DNA of 64,000 nucleotides from Morinoia aosen (lineage: Eukaryota > Arthropoda > Malacostraca > Amphipoda > Talitridae), in contig CM059557.1 of assembly GCA_030386875.1 (NCBI GenBank), forward strand, positions 56,436,514-56,500,513, written 5' to 3'. A model generated the notes under the pieces. That model searched no databases, was not told the DNA's origin, and worked only from the letters and a program-made list of their open reading frames with translations. Below are positions 39,001-49,588 of this stretch, in pieces. Position numbers and translations under genes: made by a program. Numbering within the stretch: position 1 is the stretch's first letter; the number at the start of each line of letters is the position of its first letter.

Positions 39001-40117
39001 AACGGACTCCTCATAAATCATCCAGTCGTTCCTTTGTTGCAATTACGATCGGTCCTAAAAAGCAAGTAATGGAGAGCCTTAGAGCGCAGGCGTTTCGCAA
39101 AATTTATTGAAGTTCTAAAGGCTCATTAAAAGCAAGGGTCCAATGAGCTTCAGTCGGCGGAATATTTTCTGGAATTTCATTCTGATTTCCACGGGCTCTA
39201 AAAACAGGAAAATGGTCGGCGTGAGCTCACCCAGAATTTTTAGTTCACTCATATTTTCATGTAGCCAGGATCTCAAAACATGAAATCATTATCCCAAACT
39301 TTAACGAAAAAGTTCTATTCGTTTTTTATTTAAAGATATCAGACTTGGACTGGTTGTTTAAACTAAAACATAGCTAAAACAATTTTACTTTAATAATTTT
39401 GTACACGTGATGAAGTTGTAAATGTAACCAACTTCCTCAGGATACTGAGTTCATCCTTGGGTATTTTTTTTTTTTTGTTCTTTGAACCAGTTTGTTCGAA
39501 TTTGTTTCGAGGTTTGCTATTCACCAAAATATTTTTTTTAATGTTGACTATTATACATGATTAAAATACGATATTTTTAGTAGGATTGTGACCACACGAC
39601 TTACAACGTAGGACATGACGTCACTGACCCAGAATTAACGTAATTCGTGACAAAATATTTAATTCGACAATATGACCACTAACGTACTTTTCCAGTGATT
39701 GATTGATCAAAAGAAAGTTTTAGCCACCCTTTACCACGACAAAGATGTTCAAAGAGAGGAAGGAGGAAGGCACCATTTAGTATGGAATTAAGGGAACGCG
39801 GAATCTATGCACAAGGTTCATTGAAACAGCAAGCTAAGAAAGAAGTTCATGAAACAAGAAAAAATTTGAAGAAGAAAGTAGTAGGTGCTGAAAAACAGGA
39901 CAGCAGTGAACTGAAAATAGGTGGTCCTTAACAAAATATAAATCTATATTATTTCAACATGAAGGCCTGCCTAACTCTCAGCTCGGGCCCTCACACATTT
40001 TCCCCCTGGAAAAGCAAATTCCCATGGATACAACAGTTGCATCCCCCTGAGGCCTGGGTTCATTTCTAGTTTAAGTTCCCACAATTTCCACCGGATCACA
40101 AACTGCACCAAGTGACC
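36045..40117. repeat. 4.1-kb tandem duplication, copy 2
   Basis: Direct repeat of 31934-36003, offset about 4111 bases. The 41 bases between the copies (36004-36044) contain AGAGTATCAT and CTAGAGTATAGTATCA. These resemble the unique sequence after copy 2 (CTAGAGTATCATT at 40125), as if the junction was filled by copying nearby DNA during end joining. Confidence 0.95.
39711..40056 (+). repeat. 330-bp dispersed repeat, copy 2
   Basis: The equivalent of copy 1 within the second unit of the 4.1-kb duplication, so it arose by duplication rather than by its own insertion. Confidence 0.85.
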
Positions 40118-42399
40118 CTAATTTCTAGAGTATCATTATTGCTTTACAAAAACTGAGTCCAGATTATTCTTTCAAATTGAAGAGATTTTCATAGTTGATG
40201 TCGAATTTAAATGTACAATGGCTGTAAAAACATACAGAAGTGATGTTCAAAACACATTTCAAGGTGAAGGGAATCATGAAAAATTGAGAAATTGCAATTA
40301 CACAGTTACTCCTAGCTTCAGCCCATAGAATCCGGCCTAGAAAAAATGAAAATTTCACTTTTAAATTTCGTAAAAGTCCCGAAGCTTGGGCACCTTAAAA
40401 TTTATTTTCAGATCACAAATACTTAGGAAAGCAAAAGTATATCAGTACAAAATAATCACAAGCTATCATAAATGTAGCGATCAAATGCTGAAAACAAATT
40501 TCCGTTGTCCTAGAAGCTGAACCAAAACCTCCAACAAACCTGAGAAAATGTGAGGCAGTGCGTTCAACCGAAGTAAAATTTCATCGAATCACTGGGGTGG
40601 AGTGAACAAAAGATTTCTTCATCAGTTTTGGCTGAGTAGAGTCGATTTTTATAGAAGATTTGAGCGTGAGACACGGCCTTGCCAAGTTTGAAAGGAAACT
40701 TTCCTCGACTGAACAAAAGAAAGTCGTGCCCCATCTGTGCGTGGCCCGCATTGCATTGAGGAGTAAAAGTTTAAAAGAATCAAGAGATGAAACAGGAGCC
40801 TACCAATGTAAAAGGAAAGAAAACGTAACCCTTCATGGTTCAAGACTACCCGACGGAGTAGAAGCAAAAGTGAACTACAGTGAGGCTATATTATGTGTAA
40901 ACCGCTGCAAGTTCTCGAATTGTACAGTGCACGAAAGAAAATGTAAATATTAGGTTGTTCTGAGATGATGCAAGCGCAGCAGCATTGAGTCTGCTAATCC
41001 CAGGTGTCGTTGTTAACTTGCTACTTTTAGGCTTTTAAACATGTGTAAGATAGTGTAATCTTTTGTCATTTTGTACGGCCGTCATTGTAAAATTTGGGAT
41101 TTTACCACCGAAGGGCAACATAAGCCAGGCTTAATAACCCCAGTGATTGCGGGGTTGTGAACAGCAAGCAATCCGTTTCAGAGATACAAGCAGCACTCAG
41201 TAGCCACTCTTAATATTACCAATAATAAACTCATTTAAAGACCACTTCGTGCTTCTTCATATTGAGCAACACACTTTCCAGTGATTTTCCGAAGATGCAT
41301 TATTTGGTGTTTGCTGTTACGTATTTCTAAATTTGCATACAGTCAAGCAGTCGTGTTTTACGGTCAGAACTGCATCTACACATCATCTGCATGTGGGTCT
41401 CAAGCCATGGTAATCTGAGTTCAGCAATTAGATCAGGATCAAAGTTACATGTTTTAATCGCAGTATATTGATACCACATTTTTTTACGGTTATGAATGTA
41501 CTTGTTTACCTTCCACCTTCGGGTGTTCTTAATGTAAGATCGCCTTGCTCACGATTTCGGATTTCAAATGCCCTCTTTATCAGCTAAAGTCAGTCTTTGA
41601 ATCAGTTCAAATTCAGTCGATCTTGTTGCTGCCCATTTGCTGTTTGGTGAGCACTTCCAATCTTGCCAATGGCCGGGTGGGCTGGACCGAGCAACTCGTA
41701 ATGGTGATGTTTTTTCTTTCTCGAATTGCTTGATGCCCTTCCAATGTTGTCCTATTGAGTAGTTGTTTCTAGTATTGATATTGATAACTTATATGCAGCA
41801 CATTGTCAAGTAAAATATGACAAAATTATCAAATTGTGTTTCTTTTATAATGCTGACTGCAAGCTAGATTGCATGAAACTCCGCTCTCATTACACTTATA
41901 ACTAGCAGTAGTGAGATCCTGATGATGTTACTCTTCACCGCTGCGCCAATCCTTGCCTGTGACTTCGAGCCTTTGTGAAAATCAGCTTACAATTGTTGTA
42001 GCCTTATGTTCACATATTCCCTGTACACGTATCTCATAAGTGCTGTAGTTATTTTATCTATTCTTAGGTTCGTAGCATTTTCCTCGACGATTTGCCGTTT
42101 CACAATCCATGTATATGTTGTAGAAGTGAAATAAGGTTAGACTGATTGTATTGGAACCCTGTACTCATTTATGACTCGGCGGCGTTTCAGGGGAACTATC
42201 TCCGCGCGGCGTCCACGGCTGCTAAAGATTACTCTAGCAGCCATGATAAATTTTGCAGATAACTTTGCTAAAGATTACTGCGATAGATAATCAAAGAAGC
42301 AGTTCATTTCTTCTGAATTCTAGCTTTGGTTCAATGGTGATGTTTTGGTTTTGTGCTCATACAGATCGCCGCATTCGCAAGAACACTCAACAACCTCAA
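40118..42399. other. No gene recognised
   Basis: Unassigned sequence. The overlapping frames near 40650-40950 and the 42253-42561 plus frame show no family signature; the latter overlaps the transposon relic on the other strand. Confidence 0.4.
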
Positions 42400-43560
42400 C
42401 GCTGCGTGGTATCGTCGTGTAATATATATACCTCAAGAAGAGGTCAATGGTGCCCTTCTCACTGTAGAACGCTGAGTCTGCCAGACTGTTCCGGAATGCT
42501 GGCAATGCAAAATAGTAATTTATTACTCATGTTAGAACCACGGCGCTTTGTAGCTCTCTAATAATTTCTGAACAATTTCTGTGACTTGAACGTGAATTTT
42601 CGAGAAAGTTCTTGATGACGTCCTTGAATAATTGCCTAGCATTTTTTTCAAGGTCTGACATAGTACCGATGAAGTGTATATCTCCGATGAGCTGTCTTAT
42701 TTGGGGACCATCAAGCACACTGGCTTTGATTGTTCGATTGACCGTACAGAAAATCCAAAATGATATACTGCAAACAATCGCCATCAGTTGCCAATGTCTT
42801 CACAAATTGTTTCGTGAGACCTAGTTTTATGTACAGAGGTGAGAATGTTATATTCTTCCTGTCAACAATTGACTCATGTACAAGGTTAGGATCTATAGGT
42901 TTGAGATCAAATCTCGGAGGCCAATTTGTCTCAACCCAACGCTCCTCTCAAGCTCTGCTATCCCACCCACAGAGAAAGCAGGGATACTTAGTGCATCCAC
43001 GTTGCGAACACCATCTTAAGGTCAACACAAATTATCCAATTGTAACTGTCATATGGCAATAACTCTAACATATTTTTCCTGATGACACGCCGAATGCCAA
43101 ATACTGACTGCACCAAATAGACTGCCATTGAGTGGCAGGACGCACTTAAAGCTCTACTTTAAGCTATCAATAAAGTCTTTATTTATTTGGATTGTAGATT
43201 GAAAGCCCTAATTCCTTCAGTAGACCAAGGATGTTATGAGTAAACACAAAACTGCTGTTATTTCGAAAGTACTGAAGGAATGGACTTTCTCTAGTTCAAA
43301 AGTATACCATCACTTCTTTTTCAAGTGTGTTTTTCTCTTTCAGTATTGGTACTAGTATTTCTGAAGCTTTTTTAAATAGGCCCAAATCCCGTGCTAAACC
43401 ATTAGCTCGTGATCGAATCCCCTATGAACTACTTCTTCGTGAATGTCAAACTCAGCATCATTGCTGTCATTACGTTCTTCAACATCACTCAGATCTTCTC
43501 GAGGAGGTAGTTGTTGCTGGCACTTTAATTTCAGATGAATGAGGCATTGGTCTTTCAGCA
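42400..43560 (-). pseudogene. Relic of a transposon-type gene, middle part
   Basis: Read on the minus strand in several frames. About 43560-43400 gives GFDHELMV and a decayed KKLQKY...KRKTHLKKK. About 43070-42880 gives NWIICVDLKMV, KYPCFLC.WDSRA and RWVETNWPPRFDLKPIDPN. About 42880-42780 gives the ITFSPLYIKLGLTKQFVKTL type block. From 42740 comes SVLDGPQIRQLIGDIHFIG, then FKDVIKNFLEN. From memory these are successive blocks of a repetitive arthropod protein family (KYPCFLC.WDSR, LPPLHIKLGLMKQFVK, F.GP.IR.L, NFLGN). The relic at 15840-16090 is the next block of the same family. Many frameshifts; the element class is unassigned. Confidence 0.6.
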
Positions 43561-44836
43561 ACGGTATGTTAGGATGTCCTTTTTTCCTTGTATTTTTCTT
43601 GTAAAATTCTGTTTTCACTGAGCAAAGGTAACAGTCTACAAACTACCTCCCACATAGCTCTAGATGAGATACATCGGAATGAGCTGGTAATTTTTACTAC
43701 AGCTTAACAGTAAAAATTTGCTTATCGGGTGGGTAAGCTGAAGAGAAAGAACTAGACATGCTAGAAAAAACTTGCTACAGATTTGGAATCAGCATGCTAA
43801 TTTTAGTTTAAATAGACTCAAATATCTAACCCGACAAAAAATTGAACTGAAAATGGTTTTCAAATTGTTCCCCGTATAATTGCATCAGCTTCATTTTACA
43901 ACGCCGTGTTGCATCTGAAACTCCATCAGTAAATACAGTCTGTTTTTTGGGGGCCTTATTGCCTTAAGTTTACCTCCTAGATGTTGAGTAACGTATTTTT
44001 CACGCAGCCAAGGCGGTATTTCTATTTGGGGGGTTCGTTTATTTTGTTATCGAAACTAAGAATAAAATTGTCAGATGAGAGTACTCGTTCCGTTTCATGC
44101 ACACCCTCTTCAATTGGTTAATAATTATAATAAACTCAATTAACGACAATTCGGTCAAGGACTATTTAGTTGTCGCTTTGGTAGTTTACCAAAGTAACCC
44201 TCGTCTTGATGCAATTATGATTTCATAGCAATATTATGAGTAATTTAAGCCCGTAAGCTCAATTTTATCCACCGAGGACTTTACGGAACCAACCACGCCG
44301 AGGCAAAACTGATAAGCGAGACACAAAAATCTGGTGCATATCAATATTCTTGACAATGCATGGAGGTTATCCAGAGTTTAATTTCATTGATAGCAGCTAG
44401 AACCCCCGGGTGGGGTTCCAGCCACCCGCCCTCACTATGGCCGAGCTTGTTTAGTTTTTCTTATAGCACTTTCCTTTTCTATGACCTGCCGTTAACATCT
44501 CTCCTCCACTTCGTTGTCCCATAGGATGATACAAGCTGTGCGAGGTCCTCCACTGCGAACACACTTCCGCTGATCAAAAATGCAGTTCAAAGTGCCACAT
44601 CAGTACACCTGCACACAACTGAGGTGCTGCGACATCGCTCAGCAGTGTGTTCAAACGAGTTACAGTTGAAACTTGTCAGCTTACTATTAGATGGGTATTG
44701 GGTACACCTTGGAGTCCTTTCTTAAAGGACATAGAAGCTGTATGAGACAGTCGATTGCTGGTACATATGTTAACAGAAGTTTGTTTCAGAATACCTCGGT
44801 TTATTAATGATTAATGATGGTCTCTTTAATGGCGTC
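43561..44836. other. No gene recognised
   Basis: AT-rich unassigned sequence with no supported frame or repeat end. Confidence 0.4.
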
Positions 44837-44844
44837 CTCTACAT

Positions 44845-45010
44845 CTTGCGTCCCCAACCTTTTTTTTCGCCCCGCAACCCTAACGAAATTTTATTCAAAC
44901 CTCGCACCCCCTGAAAAAGAAATGCCAACATATAGCCTATATCCAAATTATTCAAATGGACTTTTCTCGCACCTCTCAGGAGTACGAGCATCTCAGTTTG
45001 GGAATCCCTG
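44845..45010. mobile_element. hAT-like MITE, 166 bp, with 8-bp target duplication
   Basis: CTCTACAT lies immediately on both sides (44837-44844 and 45011-45018), the 8-bp duplication typical of hAT transposons. The left end reads CTTGCGTCCCCAACC. The right end, complemented, reads CAGGGATTCCCAAAC, an imperfect inverted repeat of hAT/Charlie style. It has no coding capacity and is non-autonomous. The eroded left terminus suggests it is old. Confidence 0.75.
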
Positions 45011-45026
45011 CTCTACATTTCAGTTT

Positions 45027-45355
45027 TTGAACAGCAGGCTATTGTATCTATGGGAACTAGCGCTCCCAGGGGAACAATGTGAGGGCCTGAGCTAAAGGTT
45101 AGGTTGGCTTTCATTTTGTTAAAATAACATAGGTTTTTTGTTTTGTTACGGACCAACTTTTTTTCGGTTCACTGCTGTCCTGTTTTTTCAACACCCACCA
45201 CTTTCTTGAACTTTGTTTTTTTATGAAATTCTTTCTTATCTTACTGTTTCTATGCCCTTTCTGCATAGATTCCACGTTCCCTTTACTCCATACTCAATGG
45301 TGCCTTCTTCCTTCCTCTCTTTGGATTTCATTTGTTGAGCATAGAGGCTTAAACC
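45027..45355 (-). repeat. 330-bp dispersed repeat, copy 3 (inverted)
   Basis: Reverse-orientation copy: AGGGCCTGAGCTAAAGGTT, GTTACGGACCA, CACTGCTGTCCTGTTTTT, and TGGTGCCTTCTTCCTTCCTC at its end. It faces copy 4 across about 0.7 kb. The hAT-like MITE lies 9 bases beyond it, outside the MITE's target duplication. Confidence 0.8.
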
Positions 45356-46045
45356 AATAATCTAATCTTTAACAGCAGACCTAAATTTCTCAATAACGGC
45401 AACGTCATTATCACCGATACATTTCAAGTCAAGTCATTGAGTTAGTTTTGTGCCGTCCGGCACGGTACACCTTCCTCGCTATCGGGTTAACAATCCCCCC
45501 TGCCAACACGGCGCCTTGCACCTCGACATTCATTCTCTCGCAGACCATGCTCAAGATCTTAGGCGTTTCTTCAGCTTTGTTTTATTTCATCTTTTATGTT
45601 AAATGGTTCGACAGTTCGTTTATTTATTATTCGAATGCAACCGAAAAGTATATAGGATGGTATTTTTTGTTCGTAAAAACGAGAGCAGCGTATTTTCCTC
45701 TTTCTTGAGGCTGTCCTTTGTTGCTGGGGTTATTGCTCCTGCAAGTTAATCGGATTGCACCAACAGCACCGCCAGCTTGATACTCTCTTGTTCCTCAATC
45801 TTGCTCATTCCAACAGTACTTTATTCAGCAGTATTGGTTCCACGATTCTCCATTGATTATAAGAGAACGTGTTCTTTCCATCCTTTTCTTTACACTCTGA
45901 GTCCAACCCACCTGCTCCATCCTTCAGTGATTATTAGTATTAGTATTTTTATTGTTATTATTATTGTTGTTGTTATTCTTGTCCTCCAGAGGTAGATATA
46001 CACACATAGATCTAACAATAGATTAGATTATTAGTTAGTGTAAGC

Positions 46046-46378
46046 CTCCCTATCCGCAATAAATGCTATCCAAAGAGAGGAAGGAAGAAGGCACCATTTA
46101 GTATGGAGTTAAGGATAAGCGGAATCTATGCAGAAAAGGCACAGAAACCGTAAGATGAGAAAGAAGTTCATGAAACAAAAAAAAGTTAAAGAAGAAAGTA
46201 GTAGGTGCTGAAAAACAGGACAGCAGTGAACCGAAAAAAAATGGTCCGTAACAAAACAAAAACCTACGTTATTTTAACAAACAGAAAGCCTACCTAACCA
46301 TTAGTTTGGGCCCTCACATTGTCGCCCTGAGAGCGCTAATTCCCATAGATACAATAGTTCTAGCCCCCCCGAGGGGTC
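46046..46378 (+). repeat. 330-bp dispersed repeat, copy 4
   Basis: Plus-orientation copy starting GCCTCCCTATCCGCAATAAA and ending CCCCCCCGAGGGG. With copy 3 it forms an inverted pair able to fold into a long stem if transcribed through. Confidence 0.85.
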
Positions 46379-47176
46379 ACCAGTTCAAAATCACTAATTT
46401 TAGCACATTTGCTGTTTATGCCCAGATAACAATGAAGTGTTGGACAAGGACTGCTTGTATGTTATGATTCAGCCCAAACGCATTAATTAAATTCTGTTCG
46501 TAACTCTCCACCAGAAAATTAATGTTGACTCGAGGTGGCCTTCAGGTTAATTCAGTAACTAATAGTGAGCGGTAGGGAAACTAACAGCTCAACAAATATT
46601 TCAAGGTTAATTTTCTCTAATGCACCAACAAGTGTCAAATTAGATTATTAGGTAAAACATTTGCACTAACAAGGAAGGTTAACCCCTTTCCCAACAATTT
46701 TTTTTATTTAAAAGGTTTCTTTTTCAGACTAATTTTTTCATTATGGTTTCATGTAGTATTTTTGATGCTGGTAATGAGAACAGTTTGTAGTTCTTTTTTC
46801 TTCCCATTTTAGTGGTCAACTTTTTATTTTAAAAATACACTTGTCGGCAAAAACGAGTCATATGTCATTGTCTGATGTCGAGAAATAGTCATTGTCTGAT
46901 GAACTGGCAGAGTTATCAGAAGTATTCAAGCTTCTGAGGGAATGTTCATATTCACTATCTTCCGTTGAACTAGACATTTGGGGTGTAACACTTGAAAATG
47001 CTACAAAAAAATGAATGGAAATGTGGATACAAACAACACCCATTCGACGTCAATGGCTGTCGGAGCAAGTCTAGTAACAATGTCCTTGAAATCCCACAGC
47101 TCTACCAAATCGCCTCTGCCAGGCGTACAATTTGACGAGAATACCCGTTCCACACGTAGAATGGCTTACAAAGGCT

Positions 47177-47178
<2 letters not shown>
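46379..47178. other. No gene recognised
   Basis: AT-rich sequence. A short serine/aspartate-rich minus frame at 46858-47043 (SSTEDSEYEHSLRSLNTSDN) resembles the acidic N terminus of some transposases, but too little remains to assign it. Confidence 0.35.

Positions 47179-47231
<53 letters not shown>
47179..47231. repeat. (TA)n microsatellite
   Basis: An uninterrupted run of about 26 TA units. It creates a spurious IYIYIY reading frame. Confidence 0.95.
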
Positions 47232-48506
47232 GTATGTAGCTGGTTTTTGAGGGTAAAGTTTCAGACGAGTATACTCGTCGACGACTGGAAATCGAACATT
47301 TTGTGAAAACCAGTATACACGTTTCTGCCGGGGAAGGGGGTAACAAACGAAAGCATGTTTTTGATTTGTTTTGTAATTAAATAACGTTCACACATATTAC
47401 CCAAAAAACAGACTGTGCTACAAAACGATGTCAATTCGTTGATCGTTCACAAATTTGGTTGATTTGACGAAGACTGAAAGTTATGAAAAATATTAACATT
47501 ACAGAAATTGAATTCCGAATTGAAGGTCTGACATTTGCCTCAGCGTTCACAATAAATAGCTAGCCTTCCAAAGATTAACATCTACACGGCAGAACTACTC
47601 AGCACGTTTGACGTCGATGACAATCTGAACGATACAGTGAATTCTAAAAATACGCACACACACTTCTCATATCTCATGATTGTGGAGGTCTCCCTAAAGA
47701 GAACTACTTCCAATCGCTCATTCACAGCTTATGCGTCTTCTAAATACGGGAATGAGTAAGGAGAAATTTGATCAGTGCCTTCCTTAAATCGACATGAAAT
47801 GATGAATGCTAATGCAACAAATGATGGGAAACTTATGACCCACAATGGCGGACCAGCGGTCAACGCATTTGGTTCGCCAGGAGCGCTCACTTGAAGCATT
47901 CCTGTAATGCCCGAACACAAAGGTCTCGCAACATTTAAGAGGTGTGATGAACAAAATCTGATTATAAATCGGAGTACAGTTATTTTGATGTGCTTAAAGG
48001 AAGTACACAGCAACAGCAAAAATTATTACCCGCTAACGGTCTTGAAGAAGCTATTGCAAGTCACATGAATTCCTACAATTAACTCTGAACATCATCTGCT
48101 AACCGGTTCGAGAAGAATGGTACCTTGCAACATCGTACGACATGAATTTTACTTATTCTAAAACTAAGCAGCGAAAATGTCAATTCAAGTAACGAATGCA
48201 ACGACAACTAAGATCTTACTGATGACCCGATATTAAGTTCTTACAGCACTAACAATCACTACTGATGTAAACTGAGAATTTTCCGAGCATAGGCCCTAAT
48301 CAGCCATGTTACCTCGCCTAACTCATAGCAAGACTATGAATTATTAGCCCGCAAGGTGAATATCTACGATCCGTAAATTTCCTCAATAGTATTTCATGAT
48401 GCATGACATACGAAAAATTCATCTACGTGAGCCAGCCCGCGTATCGTCAATGTCACGGACTAGATGACGAGCAATTCGTCTACAAATGATACACCTCGAC
48501 ATATTT
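47232..48506. other. 3' flank and probable 3' UTR of Gp93
   Basis: Directly downstream of the Gp93 stop codon on the minus strand. I found no convincing AATAAA close to the stop, so the 3' end of the transcript is not placed. No other gene is seen. Confidence 0.4.
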
Positions 48507-48730
48507 CTACAACTCGTCATGCATCTCCTCCGACTCGCCGCTATCATCAATCACCTCTTCCTCTCCTTCGTCAGAGTCGAGCACGTCTTCCTGAGCGTCA
48601 TCCTCCGGTAGCTCCGGCTCTTCTTCAATGGGCTCATCCGCCGCAATGCCAAGCGTTGAGCGCAACATTTCTTCCACGGATGCTGCGAATTCTACGGTGT
48701 CCTTAAGCATGAAGCCGGACCGAAGTGTTG
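48507..48730 (-). CDS. Gp93: Gp93 (GRP94/endoplasmin) last coding exon, ends HDEL
   Basis: This exon follows an acceptor TTTTGCAG. It completes a codon begun by the previous exon (G plus CA, alanine) and continues TLRSGFMLKDTVEFAASVEE, then MLRSTLGI, and an acidic tail of about 40 residues (EEEPELPEDDAQED and onward) ending MHDEL and a TAG stop. TLRSG and the helix that follows are part of the Hsp90 C-terminal dimerisation domain. The acidic tail is typical of the ER paralogue, which binds calcium. The terminal HDEL is an ER retrieval signal read by the KDEL receptor, so the product is lumenal, not the cytosolic Hsp90 that ends MEEVD. Length 224 nt; enters in phase 1 and is in frame with all upstream exons. 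Confidence 0.95.
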
Positions 48731-49454
48731 CTGCAAAACGAGAGTTTCATTAGAACATGGGATATGTAGCCAGTCACACAGAACTAGTTTCATTAGCACG
48801 AGAGCTCTAAAGAAGACCTGGTAAAGGACAGTCTAATTCCAGTCAAATTTATATTTTCAGCGGGAAGAGAAGCATAGTAATCCACCAAAGCGAATGCCTA
48901 ACATTAAGGTGCCTAAAACACTAAAAATTTTGCAACCATATTGGAAAGACACTCGAACCGGAGATCGTGATCCACAACTTTGAATGCAAAGAAATTCAAA
49001 GAAATCTACTAAGATACGGCATTTATGGAAGACACTTGAAAAATAAGTTTAAAATAAATAATTATAATTCTTATTATATAAGAAAGTTTTAGCCTCTTAA
49101 TTGCACGACAAAGATGTTCTAAGAGAGGAAGGAGGAAGGCACCATTTAGTATGGAATTGAGAGAACGCGGAATCTATGCACAAGGTGCACAGAAACGGGA
49201 AGCCAAGAAAAAAGTTCATGAAACAAGAAAAAGTTGAAGAAGAAAGTAGTAGGTGCTGAAAAACAGGACAGCAGTGAACCGAAAAAAGATGGTCCGTAAC
49301 AAAACAGAAACCTATTCTATTTCAAGCAAAGGAAGCCTACCTAACCTTTAGCTCAGGCCCTCACATAGTCCCCCTGGGAGCGCAAATTCCCATAGATACA
49401 ATACCTGTATCCCCCTGAGGGGAGCTTAAAATAAAAAGGAACTCAAAACCATAC
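48731..49454 (-). other. Gp93 intron with a dispersed repeat
   Basis: Between the last two coding exons. About half of it is copy 5 of the 330-bp repeat, which begins only about 30 bases after the splice donor. Confidence 0.8.
49088..49424 (+). repeat. 330-bp dispersed repeat, copy 5 (Gp93 intron)
   Basis: Starts near AAGTTTTAGCC, as copy 1 does, and ends CCCCCTGAGGGG. It is opposite in orientation to Gp93. Confidence 0.85.
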
Positions 49455-49588
49455 CTGTTCTGAACATCATCTTGGCGATATCGACAGTGGATTCATCCGT
49501 CTCTCCCGCCTCGACTCTCTTGAGAAGCTCTTTCATGATTGGGTGCCGGGGGTTGATCTCGAGAGTTTTCTTTTGGTTCAGGTAAAAT
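49455..49588 (-). CDS. Gp93: Gp93 exon, C-terminal dimerisation domain
   Basis: A 134-nt exon with acceptor TTACCAG and donor GTATGG. It enters in phase 2 (its first base A completes CA to glutamine from either alternative exon) and leaves in phase 1. It encodes FYLNQKKTLEINPRHPIMKE, then LLKRVEAGETDESTVDIAK and MMFRT. NQKK.LEINP.HP is a signature of all Hsp90 C-terminal domains and here matches the ER paralogue. The same acceptor must serve both alternative upstream exons, 52234-52370 and 54180-54316, and the phase fits each. Confidence 0.95.

Noticed and set aside
32060-39110. Pairs of identical 65-105-codon frames suggesting a duplicated gene
   Set aside because: They are identical only because the 4.1-kb segment is duplicated. 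No domain, intron structure or codon bias supports coding.
46858-47043. Acidic Ser/Asp-rich frame as the start of a piggyBac-type transposase
   Set aside because: Too short, no catalytic domain downstream, no terminal repeats.
47011-47250. Frame ending in a long Ile-Tyr repeat
   Set aside because: Produced by the (TA)n microsatellite.
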